Notes: generated by a model not told the origin, from the sequence alone. A stretch of 64,000 nucleotides of DNA from Lunularia cruciata (GCA_948567375.1 OX419762.1:37243034-37307033); one strand, 5' to 3'. Shown: positions 1-12,739, counted from the first letter of the stretch. Numbers and translations: made by a program.

Positions 1-307
1 GAAGATCCATCCAGTGTTCCATGTCTCCCTATTATGCAGATATGCTCCCCAATCAGGCCAAGGTACTTCCACACAGGACATTCGACCTTGTCCAACAGTC
101 ATTGATGGCATAGAAGAATATGAAGTGGAGCGGATTCTCCAAAAGTGCATGCATGGTACTCGCTATCCGCGGGTGGAATATCTAGTACAATGGAAAGGTT
201 GCCCCCTCTATGAAGCAACCTGGGAACCCGCTGCCAATTTGGCACATGCACCGGTGGTGGTGCAAGCATTTGAGCAACAATTGCACAACGAGGACGTTGC
301 GTCTTAA
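1..307 (+). CDS. Ty3/gypsy (chromovirus) polyprotein, C-terminal end with chromodomain
   Basis: This is the last hundred or so codons of a pol polyprotein whose start lies outside the window. The opening HPVFHVSLL is the usual tail of the integrase C-terminal module of plant chromoviruses. It is followed by a chromodomain: YEVERIL, then YLVQWKG, then EATWEP and a C-terminal helix (VVVQAFEQQL). The aromatic cage positions (Y of YEVE, W of WKG, W of TWEP) are present. Chromodomains of this family bind modified histones and guide integration into heterochromatin. The reading frame ends in TAA at 305-307, just before a purine-rich tract and an LTR starting TGTAATACC, so the gene and its 3' LTR belong to one element. 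The visible part is intact. Confidence 0.9.
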   Translation, partial: KIHPVFHVSLLCRYAPQSGQGTSTQDIRPCPTVIDGIEEYEVERILQKCMHGTRYPRVEYLVQWKGCPLYEATWEPAANLAHAPVVVQAFEQQLHNEDVAS

Positions 308-320
308 AAGGAGGGAGGTC
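306..320 (+). other. Polypurine tract of the chromovirus
   Basis: A purine-rich run (AAAAGGAGGGAGG) lies between the pol stop codon and the TG that opens the LTR. This is the normal place for the plus-strand primer of an LTR retrotransposon, and it fixes the LTR start at 321. Confidence 0.7.
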
Positions 321-1056
321 TGTAATACCAAGGGTTAGCCATATGATCTAGATGTGAAATTTGGTTTGGTAACATCTAGAATGATGTTATACATGATGGT
401 CAAAATAGATCAGATAGAAGTATCACCAAAAGAGTACTTCTACTAATAGGGCAGAAACCAAAATAGACTTGAGAACCTTGGAACCAATAGCTAGACATAT
501 GATTTAAAGGTGAGAATTGGTTTGGTAACATTTGGAAGCATGTTACACATGATGGACTAAATAAATCAGAAAGAAGTATCACCAAAAGAGGACTTCTACT
601 AATAGAGTAGGAACCGAAATATGCTTGAAATCTTTGAAGGCAATTTCGGAGGCCTAAACGGATGAATTAGGCCTTGAAAATGTGCAAATCCCTTCCGCAA
701 TGGAGGATAGGATGGCCTTCCCTCCCCTCCTGGTTTGTCTCATCGAGAGCTTTCCAACGGTACCTTATGTGATTCTGAGATTCCTACAAGAAGATTCTCT
801 AAAAGATTCCCTCCGGTCAAAGCTCGTTTGACCAACCAGATAGGACCTAGACCAGACAAGTCACCCATCCAAGTAAGTAATCCAAGGGTGGAGCTTGCTG
901 ACATGTCACCTATCTGTGTCCCTAATCCTATGGTGGAGCTTCCTTGGAGGAGATCCTCTTTGTCTATATAATAAAGAGAAGGTGCTCTCTTGGGGCATCG
1001 AATGTTTGAGTGTGCAATCTGTGTTTTCTCTCTTCTCTTGTCCTCGGAGTATTACA
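321..1056 (+). repeat. 3' LTR of the chromovirus (LTR-A family, 736 bp)
   Basis: The LTR begins TGTAATACC and ends GAGTATTACA, with TG...CA termini inside short inverted ends. The same sequence recurs on the minus strand at 10529-10916/20811-21148, 49218-49914 and 53127-53707, where 5-bp target duplications confirm the ends. A TATA-like TATATAATA near 965 and a purine-rich stretch mark the promoter part. The 5' half contains two similar blocks (around 345-480 and 495-640), an old internal duplication. Confidence 0.85.
965..975 (+). promoter_or_regulatory. TATA box of LTR-A
   Basis: TATATAATAAA lies about 90 bp before the LTR end, in a position fitting transcription start inside the LTR. The same motif is readable in the minus-strand solo copies (for example near 49300). 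Assigned by sequence and position only. Confidence 0.4.
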
Positions 1057-1843
1057 AGAAGTCAGAATTGCAAAGAGGCATAACTTTTGAAGACAAATTC
1101 TCTACACAAAATCAAGTTTTGTGTGATTTCTTCCTTAAAAGCCAAAAATGTTCTCTCTGCTCTAAACAAGAAAAAACATAACAAAATGAAAAAAATAAAA
1201 TATCTTGACACTACAACTACAATCATTAATTCCAAAATATTTTTTATTTTATTATTCAATAATTGATAAGTAATCTCTCTGATAACTAAACAAGTTATCT
1301 TGCTAACTTTACCAAGAGAAATTTACAATTATTTCCAACAAGTGGAAAATCAAATGCTAATAGAGCTAAATTTGACATATTTAGGATGTATTTTCTAAAA
1401 CTTCTAATAAATTTCCTTATGAAATAAGTTATGTTTTTTTTAGAAATTTAATCTATACATGCATCTTATTCTCTAATTATATGTCATTAAAACAAGAACT
1501 TTCTTTGAAATTTGATTCCTTTAGATCTACATACAACCTCTTTGTATCTTTGTAATCTAAAATTGAATGTACTTATTGAGGTTTCTTTGCAACCACAAGA
1601 ACAACTATTGAATCTATATTGCAAAATGAATGACCACAATATGTTTTGTGTGAGCTTGCATCCAATGAGTTCTTTGCATACTAGAGTAAAGCTTTCTTCT
1701 CTCCCACAAACATTAACTTAGTTCTTGAGAAGATTGACAATATCCTACTCATATTTATCATGTCAATAAAAGTTTCACATGCATCCACTACTTTTTGAGG
1801 GATGAGAAACCAAACTAAATTGAAAATAAAGAAGGTTGCTTTG

Positions 1844-1846
<3 letters not shown>

Positions 1847-1922
<76 letters not shown>
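1847..1922. repeat. (AT)n microsatellite, about 38 units
   Basis: An uninterrupted alternating A/T run of about 76 bp. Such tracts are hypermutable by slippage and can form cruciforms. Confidence 0.95.
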
Positions 1923-1924
<2 letters not shown>

Positions 1925-3414
1925 TCTCAATGTCTTTTGAGAGGTAAAGTAATTATATTACCATGAAATTTTCTTACTATCAAAGTGCTTGATATGATAT
2001 GTTTCCTTTCAAGCTCTCCTAGACTTCAGTAAATTTTAAGGTCTCAATCTATAATCCTTCTTTGTTAGAGTAGTTGATTTTTTACGAGATCCTCCAAAAT
2101 ACCAACTCAGAGCTCATTAGTACTCTCGCATCACCATATCTTTGAATAAGTACTATTCTTTTACTCCATCCAATTTACTTGCTTTGCAACAATCTCACCT
2201 AAAGAGGTTTCCCTTAGAATATCTTGAACTTGATATACAAACTTAGCAAAACTTTCCCACTTTTCCAGTAGAGATTTGAGAAATGATGATGGATAGATAC
2301 ATACTTTGCATTATTCTTGATACTATATAGCTGCTTCTGGATCCACTAAAACTTTTTTTATCTCTTTCACCTAGAGGCTATAAGAACATATAGTCAGTAA
2401 AACAATTAGATAACATGGCAAGTTTATTTTTGTTTATTTGTAAAGAAATCTAACCTTGAAATCTTTTGGAGTTTGATGGTTTTTGTGTTAAATATAGCAT
2501 GCTTATTGTGTATTTGATATCAAAACACTCATTTAGGTTTCCCTGCTCAAAAGTACTCTAAAATCTCCAATTTCATATTTGGTAGTTTTGAGCTCCCAAT
2601 ATTTTGTCTTTGTTTGAAACAAACTTGGACAAATCCCTACCATGTTGTAGAGAATAGAAGAAGGCATGGTATGGAGTATTGAAGAAAGTGGGAATTTAGA
2701 AAAAGAAATTTTTTTCCCTTTTTAGAATTTTTAATAATAAATCTAGAGAATAAAATAAACTATAAGGTAAAAAAATATTTGATCTTCAAGATTAGAATTT
2801 GTCTTCTTCTTGGAGTTAGGTGAAATCTCAAAGTAGTAGTACTCCAATCAAGTTCCACATTACTCTAGATTGACTACCATAAATATTCATCAAATATCCA
2901 TAAAGACAATCTTGGAAAAGAATGAATAGAGAATCTAGGAATAAAGCTAGACCAAGTAATCAATAATAAAAAAATATAATTGATGAGCATGATCCAATCC
3001 TATAAAATTATGTGTACCACACACATGGTAAACTTTTACAAAACCTCTCATACAGTTTTTTTTTAAAATATAAGATTGATTGATAAGCAATAAAAAATTC
3101 ATTGTCAATGGAAAGATAATTTATATGCATATTTCATGTGGATGGAAGGGGCATTTGTATAATGCTCTCTCCATTTTTGCAGAGGATGTGGGCTAAAGTA
3201 AACTCTTATATAGTCAAGACAAATAAATTATAGTAGTGGATGTTGCTGTTATAATCCTCTATTATTAAGCAAATCTAAACTCCTTATGGATAGATGAATA
3301 CTTTATATGGATGACACATATTTCACACAAAAGTAAGGAATGTGGTTGTTAAAATTCCCTAGTTATAGGCAAATTATCTATTAATTGATGAGTGCTTAAA
3401 AAGCCCAATGGATA

Positions 3415-3630
3415 TTTCAGACTAATGGTAACGGTTGGTATGGTTTGTAGATGATGGGTTTAGAGGAAACTCATATATGGTCTAAGAATATCAAATTATA
3501 TACAATAGATATTCACACTAATGGAACGCACGTTGGTATGGTTTGTAGATGATAGGGTTAGAATAGACTTGTATATGGTCTAAGAACACCAAGTTATACG
3601 AGTAGATACAAGAAAGTGCTGTAACATATC
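3415..3630. repeat. Diverged two-copy tandem repeat, unit about 108 bp
   Basis: The block with GGTATGGTTTGTAGATGAT and TATGGTCTAAGAA recurs about 110 bp further on with scattered substitutions. No coding potential was seen. Confidence 0.6.
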
Positions 3631-3840
3631 CTATAGTCAATGCAATGCAACTTTAGAGGGTAACCCACTCTTCTGGACCAAAACTTTGGCAACAAAGCTT
3701 AGGTCTGAGTAGCAAGGTTTATTTCTCAAGCCTTGAAGTTATACAGAGCTTCAGGTTCATACTTATGATAGACTATACAAGAACTTATGCACTAAACACA
3801 TATCACTCTCACTTTTGTAATTTAGTTATTTTAGATACTG

Positions 3841-6528
3841 AATATCAATGAACAGAGAGCCAACTCACAATCGTGGGACACGCGGCTGCAGTACAAGTAG
3901 ATGATTGAACAAACTCTCTGCAGGCTTAACTGATCCCGTGGAAGAGTCACGCCTGATATGCAGGACTAGGAAGTTGACAATTACGGGCGAAGTTCGACAG
4001 TGCTGCGAAGACGTCTTAAGTGCCACATTGCTCCTCAGCTTACATTTCCCTATAGCGGTAAGTCCCGAATTTCCTTAGCTCATTTTGATTCTTCAGCTTA
4101 AAAGCACTACACTTGGAGAGATGACTTGCACGTGATGGTTTCATGCATGTACAAAGAAACGAGCAGGCCTACCGTACGACGTGGATTTCCTGACTTGAGC
4201 TAGAGCGATGGGAATGTTTATTTTTCGATCGGAAGGAACTGGCTCCGGCGTGTGATTAATGTTCAGTGAAAGGGATGTGCTATCTTGGTTACTGGCCAGT
4301 CGTCCACAATATGAATTGCACGCCTTAAGTGTGCACCGATCATGCATGCGCTGCTGATGAGAGCAGATGCATGTTGCCCAATGATGCAGACAATCGTACA
4401 TCAAATCCTAAACTTCTTGCTCCAAAGGTCGAGCTCTTCTACTGACCCTAGGCTTGAAATTTGGACCAGATTTGCAGCTACAGCTTCTGTATCTAGTACC
4501 TAGATATCACTCTCACTTTTCTAGTTTATAACTTGTGTGTACGAGGTCCTCCCGTACTTTTTCATCCATAAAAAGTTTTCAAAATTAAAAGTCATGGATG
4601 AACTCAGAAGAAACACATTTGACTTCACATGTTTAACTCATGAAGTTCAGGTCAACTTATGAAGTTGAGGGTGGACCGTAAAAGCCGAAGAGAGCATGGG
4701 ATTGGAGACCGTTCGAAACCTCGCGGATACCACACTACTTTCAACACGGTGCCATAAACACGGGAGACTCTCTGAAATAGTAACAAAGTACAGACAATAG
4801 TGTGATGTAAACCTTATTGGAGGTAGACTCCAAAATCCCTTGAAGCTATTACCCCATTGCCATTGAACAAAACTTCTGCACCTTGTCTTCCATCGGTGTA
4901 CTGGTCAGATCCACAAATCTGCTTAAGGAACCGATCGATGGTCTAAACATGAACACCTAACTCCATAAAGTTCTCCTTAGTTATATAATATGTCGCCAAG
5001 GTAACGCTGGCACATTCACACGGCAACCATTTGACACGCAAATAAGACATTGTTTATTTTCAGCAGGTAGCTCTTCTTTAGCTACAAGTCCTTCCATGTT
5101 CTAACTTGCCTAACCTGCCGATTGTAGTCCGGTACTTCCAGACGTTCCATAAGGTATCATTTCGTGCTCAAAGACCACGAAATGAGATGGTCAAAGTTTG
5201 TTTCTTCCCTTGTATATCAAAGTGAATAGGTTTCTTGTTAGTGCGCGATAACAATCATATGTGAATAGAAACCCCCACGTGAAATTAATACACGTTGCAC
5301 AACATCAAATTTCCATGTGAAGTCACCCACAGTTCCCATTTACTCATTCTTTCAAATCGAAGATAAACTAGTCTAGTAATCGTTCATGTCGTGTCATGAT
5401 GAAATTTTTTATCTCATTAGGTCTTTGCGAATTCGTAACCATCGCCTACAGCAAAGAGTGATGAGAACTATCGAGTATATACATTTCAAATGAATTGAGA
5501 TTTCATTTTGGTAGAAAACCATAATACATGTTCTTATTCTGAAGGCGAGTTGCTTGAAACATTCGTAGATCCGCCATGGTCTGGAATAATTGGTATTAAC
5601 ACAAACATATCGGTGGATCTCTTAGTCAGCGAATGAGTTTAGAAAATGGTAGATCACATCTTCATTTCTCTTCTTCTTAGAGCAGGTATCCAGGGACTTA
5701 AGGTGTCCATAAACACTGCTGTACAAGATTGGAGCTGACGAGCAACGACACGGATGTCTGATGGGGAAACCTTACGTCATTTTCGTGAGGAAAGGTGTTA
5801 CATCGATTAAGTGGAGCAAAAGCGACTGAGCAGGAGGTTGCTCGTGTTGAACTTAAGAAAATAAACTCAGAGAGGTTCATTTGCGGTTCAGTGCTGCAGA
5901 TAGATTAAATAGAAACAATCCTGATAAAACACGAGCAACCGAAATGTACCGTCGACCATTCTTGAATCAAAACTCGATGTGGAGATATAAGTGAGATGAG
6001 AATGGGGTCTTGGGGATCACCATCAGAGACCTGAACAACGAAACACCGAAACTTCCACATAATAGGAATGACTCGGCATCTCATTGCAGCCGCATACGCC
6101 AGTGACAATACTTTGGAGAAAAATCAACATTGTTGCAAAAGCTGAACTCGAAATGAAAAGTTGAGTCATTGTCTACCTGCTTTAGCCAGAGAGTTAAGAC
6201 GACAAGTTGACGTTTTTCGTAGAAGTTCCAGCACCTGAAATCTGCTGAGACAACAAAGACATGGAAACAATCCAAACGAACAATTCCACCGTGGATGTGC
6301 CGCTGCTTCCGCACCCTCGTCAGCCCTTGAGATTCTAGTTAAATCCAAGGACTTGCAGTCCTTGGATTGCAGTTGAAAATGGTACTGGATAAGTATAGCC
6401 CAGCCGGACTTATGCCCTGCACCTTTCAACGGACCTCCTTCGGCCATGAGAAAGTCCTAATCATCTTCACTGATCAAATTAAGGTAAGAATATACACTCC
6501 AGTGCAGAATGTGTTGTACTGTGTGAGC
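3841..6528. other. Intergenic sequence left of the copia nest, no supported gene
   Basis: Base composition is more balanced than to the left, as in the host-gene island. Short open frames occur, such as one on the minus strand at 6166-6447 starting MAEGGPLKGAG, but none shows a recognisable domain or a convincing exon structure. Undetected exons are possible. Confidence 0.3.
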
Positions 6529-6853
6529 TGTTAAGAATCATCGTGCTCAATCAAAACATAAACACAACAAATAATCACATAAGAGACCCATATTTGGTAC
6601 CGAGGTTCAACCAAGATGAGCTACGTCCCCGTGCAGAGTTTCACTAGATCAGATCTAACGCTTGCAAGTTTTCTGATAGATCTGCTTCCTCTCCCTGTCT
6701 AAAATCCCTCGCAGCTCATAGATACACACTCAAGTGTTTATGTATCAACACACTGTGGGTTCAAAGTGCTACACTTCAGTTCAATCTTCAAGTTCAATGT
6801 TCAATCAAGAGATCACGGGCTTTCATGTGTAGTGGGGAGACTAATGCTCAACA
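6529..6853 (-). repeat. 3' LTR of the copia element
   Basis: 325 bp, matching the right LTR at 21731-22129 but shorter. A purine tract (GGAGGGGGAG on the minus strand, 6855-6872) lies directly inside it, as expected before a 3' LTR. Confidence 0.85.
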
Positions 6854-6911
6854 AAACTCCCCCTCCAAACTAATGTGAAAGACATCAATATCCATTGAAG
6901 CTCCCAGCTTC

Positions 6912-7604
6912 TTATTGACAATGTACACAGAACTCTATGACTCTACTTGCAGTATGGGTAGTGCAAAATATATGTTTATCTAGATCTATGACATTGGTAA
7001 ACATATCAGAAGGATTCTTTGCGCCTTCAGTCTTCTTGAGCTTCAACTCATTTTCCTTGAGTGCTGGCCTGATGAAATAGTATCTTCTTTTGATATGTCT
7101 TGTCATGGAATGGTAAGCGGCATTCTTTGCCAAATGTACTGCACTTTGATTGTCACTCTAGAGAGTGCTCATGGATTGCTTTTGCTGTAACTGTTCCATG
7201 TATCCTTGTAACCACATAATTTCCTTTGAAGCTTCTGTGATTCCCACATACTCAGCTTCCGTTGTAGGTAAGGCCACTATCTTTTGTGATCTTGACATCC
7301 GACTTACAACTGTACCTCCAATTGTAAAATCATATCTAGTAGTGCTTCTTCCACTATCTTGATCTCTTGAATGATCAGCATCTACATAGCCTGGTATATC
7401 TAAGGATTTCCCTTCAAAACAAAGAGCATAAGTAGATGTACCAGCTGGATACCTAAGTATCCTTTTGACTGTGTTCCAATGCTCCTTGCTTGGATTTTGC
7501 ATATATCTTCCAACATTCCTCGCAGCTTGTGCAATATCTGGTCTTGTGCTCACCAAAGTATACATCAGGCTTCCAACCGCTGATTGATATGGAACCTTGG
7601 ACAT
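6912..7604 (-). pseudogene. copia RNase H domain region
   Basis: The minus-strand frame 7604-7158 carries typical copia connection/RNase H motifs: YQSAVGSLMY, TRPDIAQAA, GYVDADH, SRSQKIVALPTTEAEYV and EASKEIMWLQ. The frame continues after a stop at about 7157 into 7133-6912 (AVHLAKNAAYHSMTRHI, then KNPSDMFT), the usual C-terminal end of copia pol. The acidic residues in VDADH and TEAEY are kept. The stop and several substitutions mark it as inactive. Confidence 0.9.
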
Positions 7605-8513
7605 CTCAACAATTTCAGCTTTATTTATTGAGCATGAGTCCTTCCAGAGCTTGAAATGTCATCCGAGAGGAGTTGAAATTGGTTTTGCATTATGCATGTT
7701 GAATCTCTTCAACACCTTCTTGATGTAGTCTTCCTGGGACAACTCTAACTTCTTGTTCTTCCTATCTCCAACAATATTCATGCTAAGTATCTTCTTAGCT
7801 TCACTTAAATCTTTCATAGAGATTTCAACATTTTTTTCAGTTCTACTATTCTCTTGATATTGGAGCTAGCTACAAGCATATCATCCGCATATAAAGAGAG
7901 AGATATATAATATCTCCATCACCAAAATCTCTAAGAGAAATAAATGATCAGCTTCACATCTTGTAAAACCTTTTTCTTGCATGAAATTATCAAATTGCAA
8001 GTACCATTGTTATGGGGCCCCTTTTAGCCCATATAGACTCTTCCTAAAATGACAAACTAGATGTTTTTTTCCTTTTGCTATGAAACCCATTGGTTGTACC
8101 ATGTACAGTGTTTCATCAAGCTCACCAAGAAGAAATGTTGTCTTAACATCAAGCTGTTCTAGATGAAGATCCTCCACAATAAATATATTCAATAACTCCC
8201 TAATGGATGTCATCTTCACCACTAGTGCAAAAATCTTTGCGTGGTCTACTTCTTCCTTTTGAGAAAAACCTTTGACGACAAGCCTTGTCTTGTGTCTTAT
8301 GCTCCCATCTACTTCTGTTTTGACCTTGAATACCCATTTATTTAGCAAAGCCTTTTTGCCAATAGGTAGTCTTGTCAGCTCCCATGTCTTATTTTGGAAA
8401 AGCAAATTCATCTCATCTTTCATGGCATAATCACATTTCATAGAAGATATATCATTTCTAGCTTCCTCACATGTCTCTGGCTCCCCCAAATTTGAATATA
8501 GGACATGACTCAT
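7605..8513 (-). pseudogene. copia reverse transcriptase (RVT_2), broken
   Basis: The frame 8513-8010 has the N-terminal half of a copia RT: MKDEMNLLFQNKTWEL, NKWVFKVK, GFSQKEEVD, LEQLDVKTTFLLGELDE and RKSLYGLKGAP. The remainder (7605-8009) reads as the fingers-to-thumb part only after frame changes. The acidic catalytic region (normally YVDD) falls near 7870-7890, where several stops are present. Confidence 0.85.
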
Positions 8514-8554
8514 AATTATATTTGTGGATAGATCAAAATTTACCTTTGGTTTTC

Positions 8555-8803
8555 TTAGTCTTGTTGATCTACTTCGTTTGGGATTTTTTTGCTCCTTAAG
8601 TTTCTTGCTTTCCTCTTGTTGACCTTCTTGGTCACTAGATTCTCATGCTCATTAAATTCCTCATGAATTTGATCTTGAGGAGCAAGTGGATCTTTTGAAA
8701 GAATCTTCTTGGACACAATATCCAAATCAACATCCTCTGGTTCAGTCATTGCTTGTTGCACATCTTCATGATCTTTGTACATCTTACTCTCATGGAATAT
8801 CAC
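8555..8803 (-). pseudogene. copia integrase-RT linker
   Basis: A charged, low-complexity 82-residue stretch (DVDLDIVSKK, NEVDQQD) sits between integrase and RT, where copia polyproteins have a variable acidic linker. It has no domain of its own. Confidence 0.55.
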
Positions 8804-8807
8804 ATTC

Positions 8808-9738
8808 TTAACAAAGTCTTATGACTTTGTTATTTTCAAAGTCCCAAATCCTATGACCATACTCATCACTCCCATAACTAATGAAAGTGCACTTCTGAGA
8901 GTTTGTGGTAAGTTTCTTCTTGTCTTTCTTGTCAATCAAGGAGTATGATAAATAGCCAAATACCCTTAAGAAGGAGTAATTTACCTTCTTACTTGTCCAC
9001 AATTCCTGGTTAGATTTTCCATTTAGTGCACTAGTCCTTCTTGTCAATCAAGGAGTATGCTAAACAGCCAAATACCCTCTAAGAAGGAATAATTTACCTT
9101 CTTACCTGTCCATGCTTCCTCGTGAGATTTTCCATTTAGTGCACTAGTAGGACTTCTATTGATCAGGTACAAAGTTGTATCAATTGTTGCTGCACAAAAA
9201 AGGAGTGGTAATCCACCATGCATTCTCATACATCTTGCTCATCCCAAGATTGTTCAATTCATCCTTTCAGCTATGCCATTTTCTTGGGGTGTTCTTGAAA
9301 CTATTTTGATGCTGTGAATGCCTTCTTGGCTCAAGAATTATGAAAATTCTTAACTTGTGTATTCTCTTCTGTTGTCAAATCTTAGTGCTTTGATCTGACA
9401 GCCTATATCTTTCTCAACCATTTTTTTCCACAATTTGAAAATATTGTAAACATCTGATTTTTCACACATAGCATAGACCCAAGTCTTTTTGGTTGCACAT
9501 CAATTAAAGTGACAAAGTACCTATTGCCTTTGTAGGAAAGCTCTTGCGATGAAACCCATACATAGGTGTGTACCAACTCCAACTTCTTGGTTTTGCTTTG
9601 TCTACCTTTTAAATTAAAACTGACTGCCTTTTGCTTTCCATAGATATAGGTTTCACAGAAATCTAACTCAAATTTCTTCAAACATGAGAGTAAATTTCTT
9701 GCGTGTAACTCCTTCACACCTTTTTCACCAAGATGCAC
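8808..9738 (-). pseudogene. copia GAG-pre-integrase and integrase, with internal duplication
   Basis: The frame 9738-9403 has the pre-integrase motif (GEKGVKELHARNLLS, LDFCETYIYGKQ) followed by the first integrase strand (LELVHTYVWVSSQELSYKGNRYFVTLID). Frames 9229-9044 and 9047-8808 both carry the same downstream piece (SALNGKS, KKVNYSFL, YLS) because about 110 bp is duplicated in tandem here. The reading frame is broken several times, so no intact integrase remains. Confidence 0.8.
8928..9148. repeat. Tandem duplication inside the copia integrase, period 112 bp
   Basis: CTTGTCAATCAAGGAGTATG starts at 8928 and again at 9040, and the following ~105 bp are repeated with about ten differences. 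It is absent from the normal integrase layout and shifts the frame. Confidence 0.85.
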
Positions 9739-10528
9739 TTATCTTTGATGCCATAGTGTTAATGGATTTTCTAGAAACCACAGTAGCTATCACCAAATTC
9801 TCAATGCTATCTCCTTGGAGATAGTAAAGTGTACTTGGACACTTTCCCTTTGCTACTACTTGTGCTCCAGATGTTATCTTCCATTCTCCACTTCCAAATG
9901 TTGTGAACCTTCTTCATCAAGCTTGCTAGCTGATATAAGGTTTTTCTCCAATTTACAGACATGTCTTGTATCTAGTAAGACAAGCTTTTCTCCACTAGGA
10001 ATGTTGATCACAATCTTTCCTTTCTTACCTATTGAACACCTCTGACAGTTTCCCACAATGACTTGTCCAAAATCACAATTATAGTAAGTGCTAAACAAGC
10101 TTTTCTTTGATTAACAATGAAAAGAAGCTCCATAGTCTACAAACCACTTGTTTCTGATTGAATCCAAACCTATAAATAAGCACATGTTTTCCAAATATAA
10201 TTCTTCACTAACCGCATTTGTGTCTACTCTGTCTTCTTGCAGCTTTTGTTTCTAAACCTCACATTGATGCCTCTACGCCCAAGTTGATGATAATACAAAC
10301 ACTCATTATTTGATATTCTTGTCTTGCTTCTTGTCTTTTCCTTGGACTTCAATCTATTGCAACCATGGTGTTTAAATTTTTTTGATTTCTCCCATGATTT
10401 TCCATTAAAAAAGCCATCAAAGATGTAGATGCCAAGTAATTATCTACCCTTGAATCTCATTGTCGCATCTCTTCATCCATTTAACTACTCACAACATCAT
10501 TAACATTAAGTCATCTTTTGTGGTGTTG
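9739..10528 (-). pseudogene. copia protease and late gag remnant
   Basis: On the minus strand a decayed knuckle-like string (ECLYYHQLGRRG) appears near 10290-10325. It is followed by protease-like text and at 9874-10098 by a stretch ending KLVLLDTRHVCKLEKNLISASKL, typical of the segment between copia protease and pre-integrase. No intact frame joins them. Confidence 0.65.
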
Positions 10529-10916
10529 TGTAATACTCCGGGGACAAGAGAAGAGAGAAAACACAAATTTCACTCAAACATTCGATGTCCCAAAGGAGCA
10601 CCTTCTCTTCATTATAGAGACAAAGAGGATCTCCTCCAAGGAAGCTCCACCATAAGATTAGGCACACAGATAGATGACATGTCAGCAAGCTCTACCCTTG
10701 GATTACATACTTGGATGGGTGACATGTCAATCTAGGTCCTATCTATTTGGTCAAACAAGCTTTGACTAGAGAGAATCTTTTATGGAATATTCCTATAGGA
10801 ATCTCAAAATCACATGGGTAAGGTACCTTTGGAAAGCTCTCGAGAAGACATACAAGGGGGAGGGAAGGCCAACCTTTCTTCTATTGGGGGGGGGGGATTC
10901 TGTACATTTTTGAGGC
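10529..10916 (-). repeat. Solo LTR-A no. 1, left part (split by element B)
   Basis: Reverse complement of the 3' half of LTR-A (compare 640-1056). It starts TGTAATACTCC, preceded by the 5-bp duplication TGTTG (10524-10528). The LTR is cut at TTTGAGGC and continues at 20811 with AGGCCTAATTC. Together the parts make about 726 bp, close to the 736 bp of the complete copy. An 11-base G run lies at 10886-10896. Confidence 0.9.
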
Positions 10917-11367
10917 TGTCACGTCATTTGTAGTGTCGCATCTAGATTGCTCGGACACTAGAGTTCCAATGATAGTAGTTAGAGTTATTTGAGCAGTTTC
11001 TTAGAGACTACTTTCCGACGGTCAGATTTTGTGTTTGGGGTACTGACTTCACAATGGGGCCCATCGTCACTTTGCACCATTTGCACTGTCAAGTGTGCCA
11101 TCAGCGAGACCGTTAGGGTTTAGACCTAGCTCGAGTCCAGGGGGTATACTTCGAAGTGCAGCTCCAGAGAGCTCACTTCTCTGATGTTGAGCCTTCAAGT
11201 TCCTGGCTATGGTGGACAAAGGCCGGCGAGCGTCACCTAGATTCTCTATGCTAGAGTGGGTGTGACTTGACTATAACCAGTGCACAGTTGTTGGTAGTTT
11301 ATAGAGTTACATATCAAGAACTAATCTGAGTTGAGTTGAGTTGAGAGTGGTAAACAATCTGATTACA
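10917..11367 (+). repeat. Element B terminal repeat A1
   Basis: About 451 bp starting TGTCACGTCATTTGTAG and ending GATTACA. It aligns along its length with A2 at 20256-20705 at high identity. Unlike a normal 5' LTR it lacks the B segment with the TATA box. Confidence 0.85.
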
Positions 11368-12739
11368 TCAGCGAAGTCAAGTCAGGGGGAAATCAGGTGT
11401 AGGAACTTTGAGTGTTTATGGTATCTCCAAGCTCGGTGGATCATTGGTAGCTCGATTCAAGTTCAGTGTTTCCCTAGTGTGAAGAAGTTGGTTCAATTGA
11501 TGTAGATTTGGCAATAAGGCAGACGGTGTGCGGAAGCGCTGGCCAATTTTTGAGCAAAGAAGGAGCAAATTTCGAGCAGTGGTTGTGATTTTGAGCTCAA
11601 GAGATGAAGGCATGACCAATTTGCTGTGAGTTGGGCTCAGAAAGTCAAATTGAAGGTGGAGTTGGGAAGCTATTCTCATGAATTTGTGATTTGGAAAAAC
11701 CCGTGTTGTCAATTTGGCTCGAGTAAAAAGTTAGTGGGGGATTTGGCGGACAACCAACTTTAGGGTTTATGTCAGATTTTACGTTAGATTTTGGTTAGAA
11801 TTTATGTCAGATTTTGGCCAGATTTGGAGGAGTTTCATTGTTTGGCCAGATTTGGAGTACTTTTGCTAGTTTGGAGGACTTTTGCAAGTTTGGAGAAATT
11901 TTGCCAATTATGGAGGAGGTTCGAAGTGGCAAGAAGAAATGCCTCATTTGGGAGTTTAGAGGCTTTGAGGCATAGGGCTGTGGGCTATGAGAGGCTACAA
12001 AGGCCTAGAAGGGCCAACTTGCTAGCGTGAGGCTAGCTAGTTTAGAGTAGACCTTGGTCATTGGTTGGCAAAATCTGCCTTTCCTGCTAGATTGTGGGCA
12101 ATAGGGTTTGACCGCTAGATCTCTTGTTCCTAGACTGGTGCCCTAGCCAACTGGTCCACCCTCACTTGTTATCTTAGTGACTGTGCCACTATTATTTATA
12201 CACATGTAGCTTTAGCTAGGAGAGGCAGTTTGATCCCATTCTTGGTAATCTTGGTAGCTTAGAACTTATATACAAACTTCTCTTATGTCAAATGCCAAAT
12301 GGTGGTAGAGTCAGTCCCATGTTGTATTATGAGATGGAGGGTTTTAGTTTAGACTTCTTTTTGGACCTCCTCCATTCTCTACTTTGTGCACCACATTTGT
12401 GTGAGGTGCCCTGACTTTTGAGCGTTGGTGCTCTGGTGTGCTCTCGATAGTGAGGCTGGAGTGATGACCAATCAGACTACCTTTGTTTCTCTCTGGTGAG
12501 GTAGAAAGTGATGACCTGCAGACCGTGAGAATGCGTGTTATGATGGCAAGTTACAGGTTGCCCTTTCCCCTAGTGTAGTTATCTCGGTTAGATTTACATT
12601 AGTGGGTGGTGCTTAGTTGGTATTGGCACTTGGTGGTGTTGGCACTTGGTGGGGTACTTGCGGTTGCGACTTGCAGTTGCAATTGGTGGTTCTGGTTTGC
12701 TATTGCGGTTACTTTGTCACGACGGAGTTCTTTGGAGAT
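11368..12739 (+). other. Element B untranslated leader
   Basis: About 1.4 kb between A1 and the first Gag-like text. It contains T/G-rich imperfect repeats (AGATTTTGG and TTTGGAG units at 11770-11930) and, near 12628-12660, a short repeated TTGGCACTTGGTGG. Homologous sequence is at 44581-45950 in element C. No protein domain is seen. Confidence 0.6.

Larger units (their letters stand above)
1057..3840. other. AT-rich intergenic sequence, no gene recognised
   Basis: About 2.8 kb of AT-rich sequence lies downstream of the 3' LTR. Reading frames are short and without recognisable domains. It holds an (AT)n tract at 1847-1922 and a diverged tandem duplication near 3415-3630. It is probably decayed repeat sequence. 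Confidence 0.5.
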
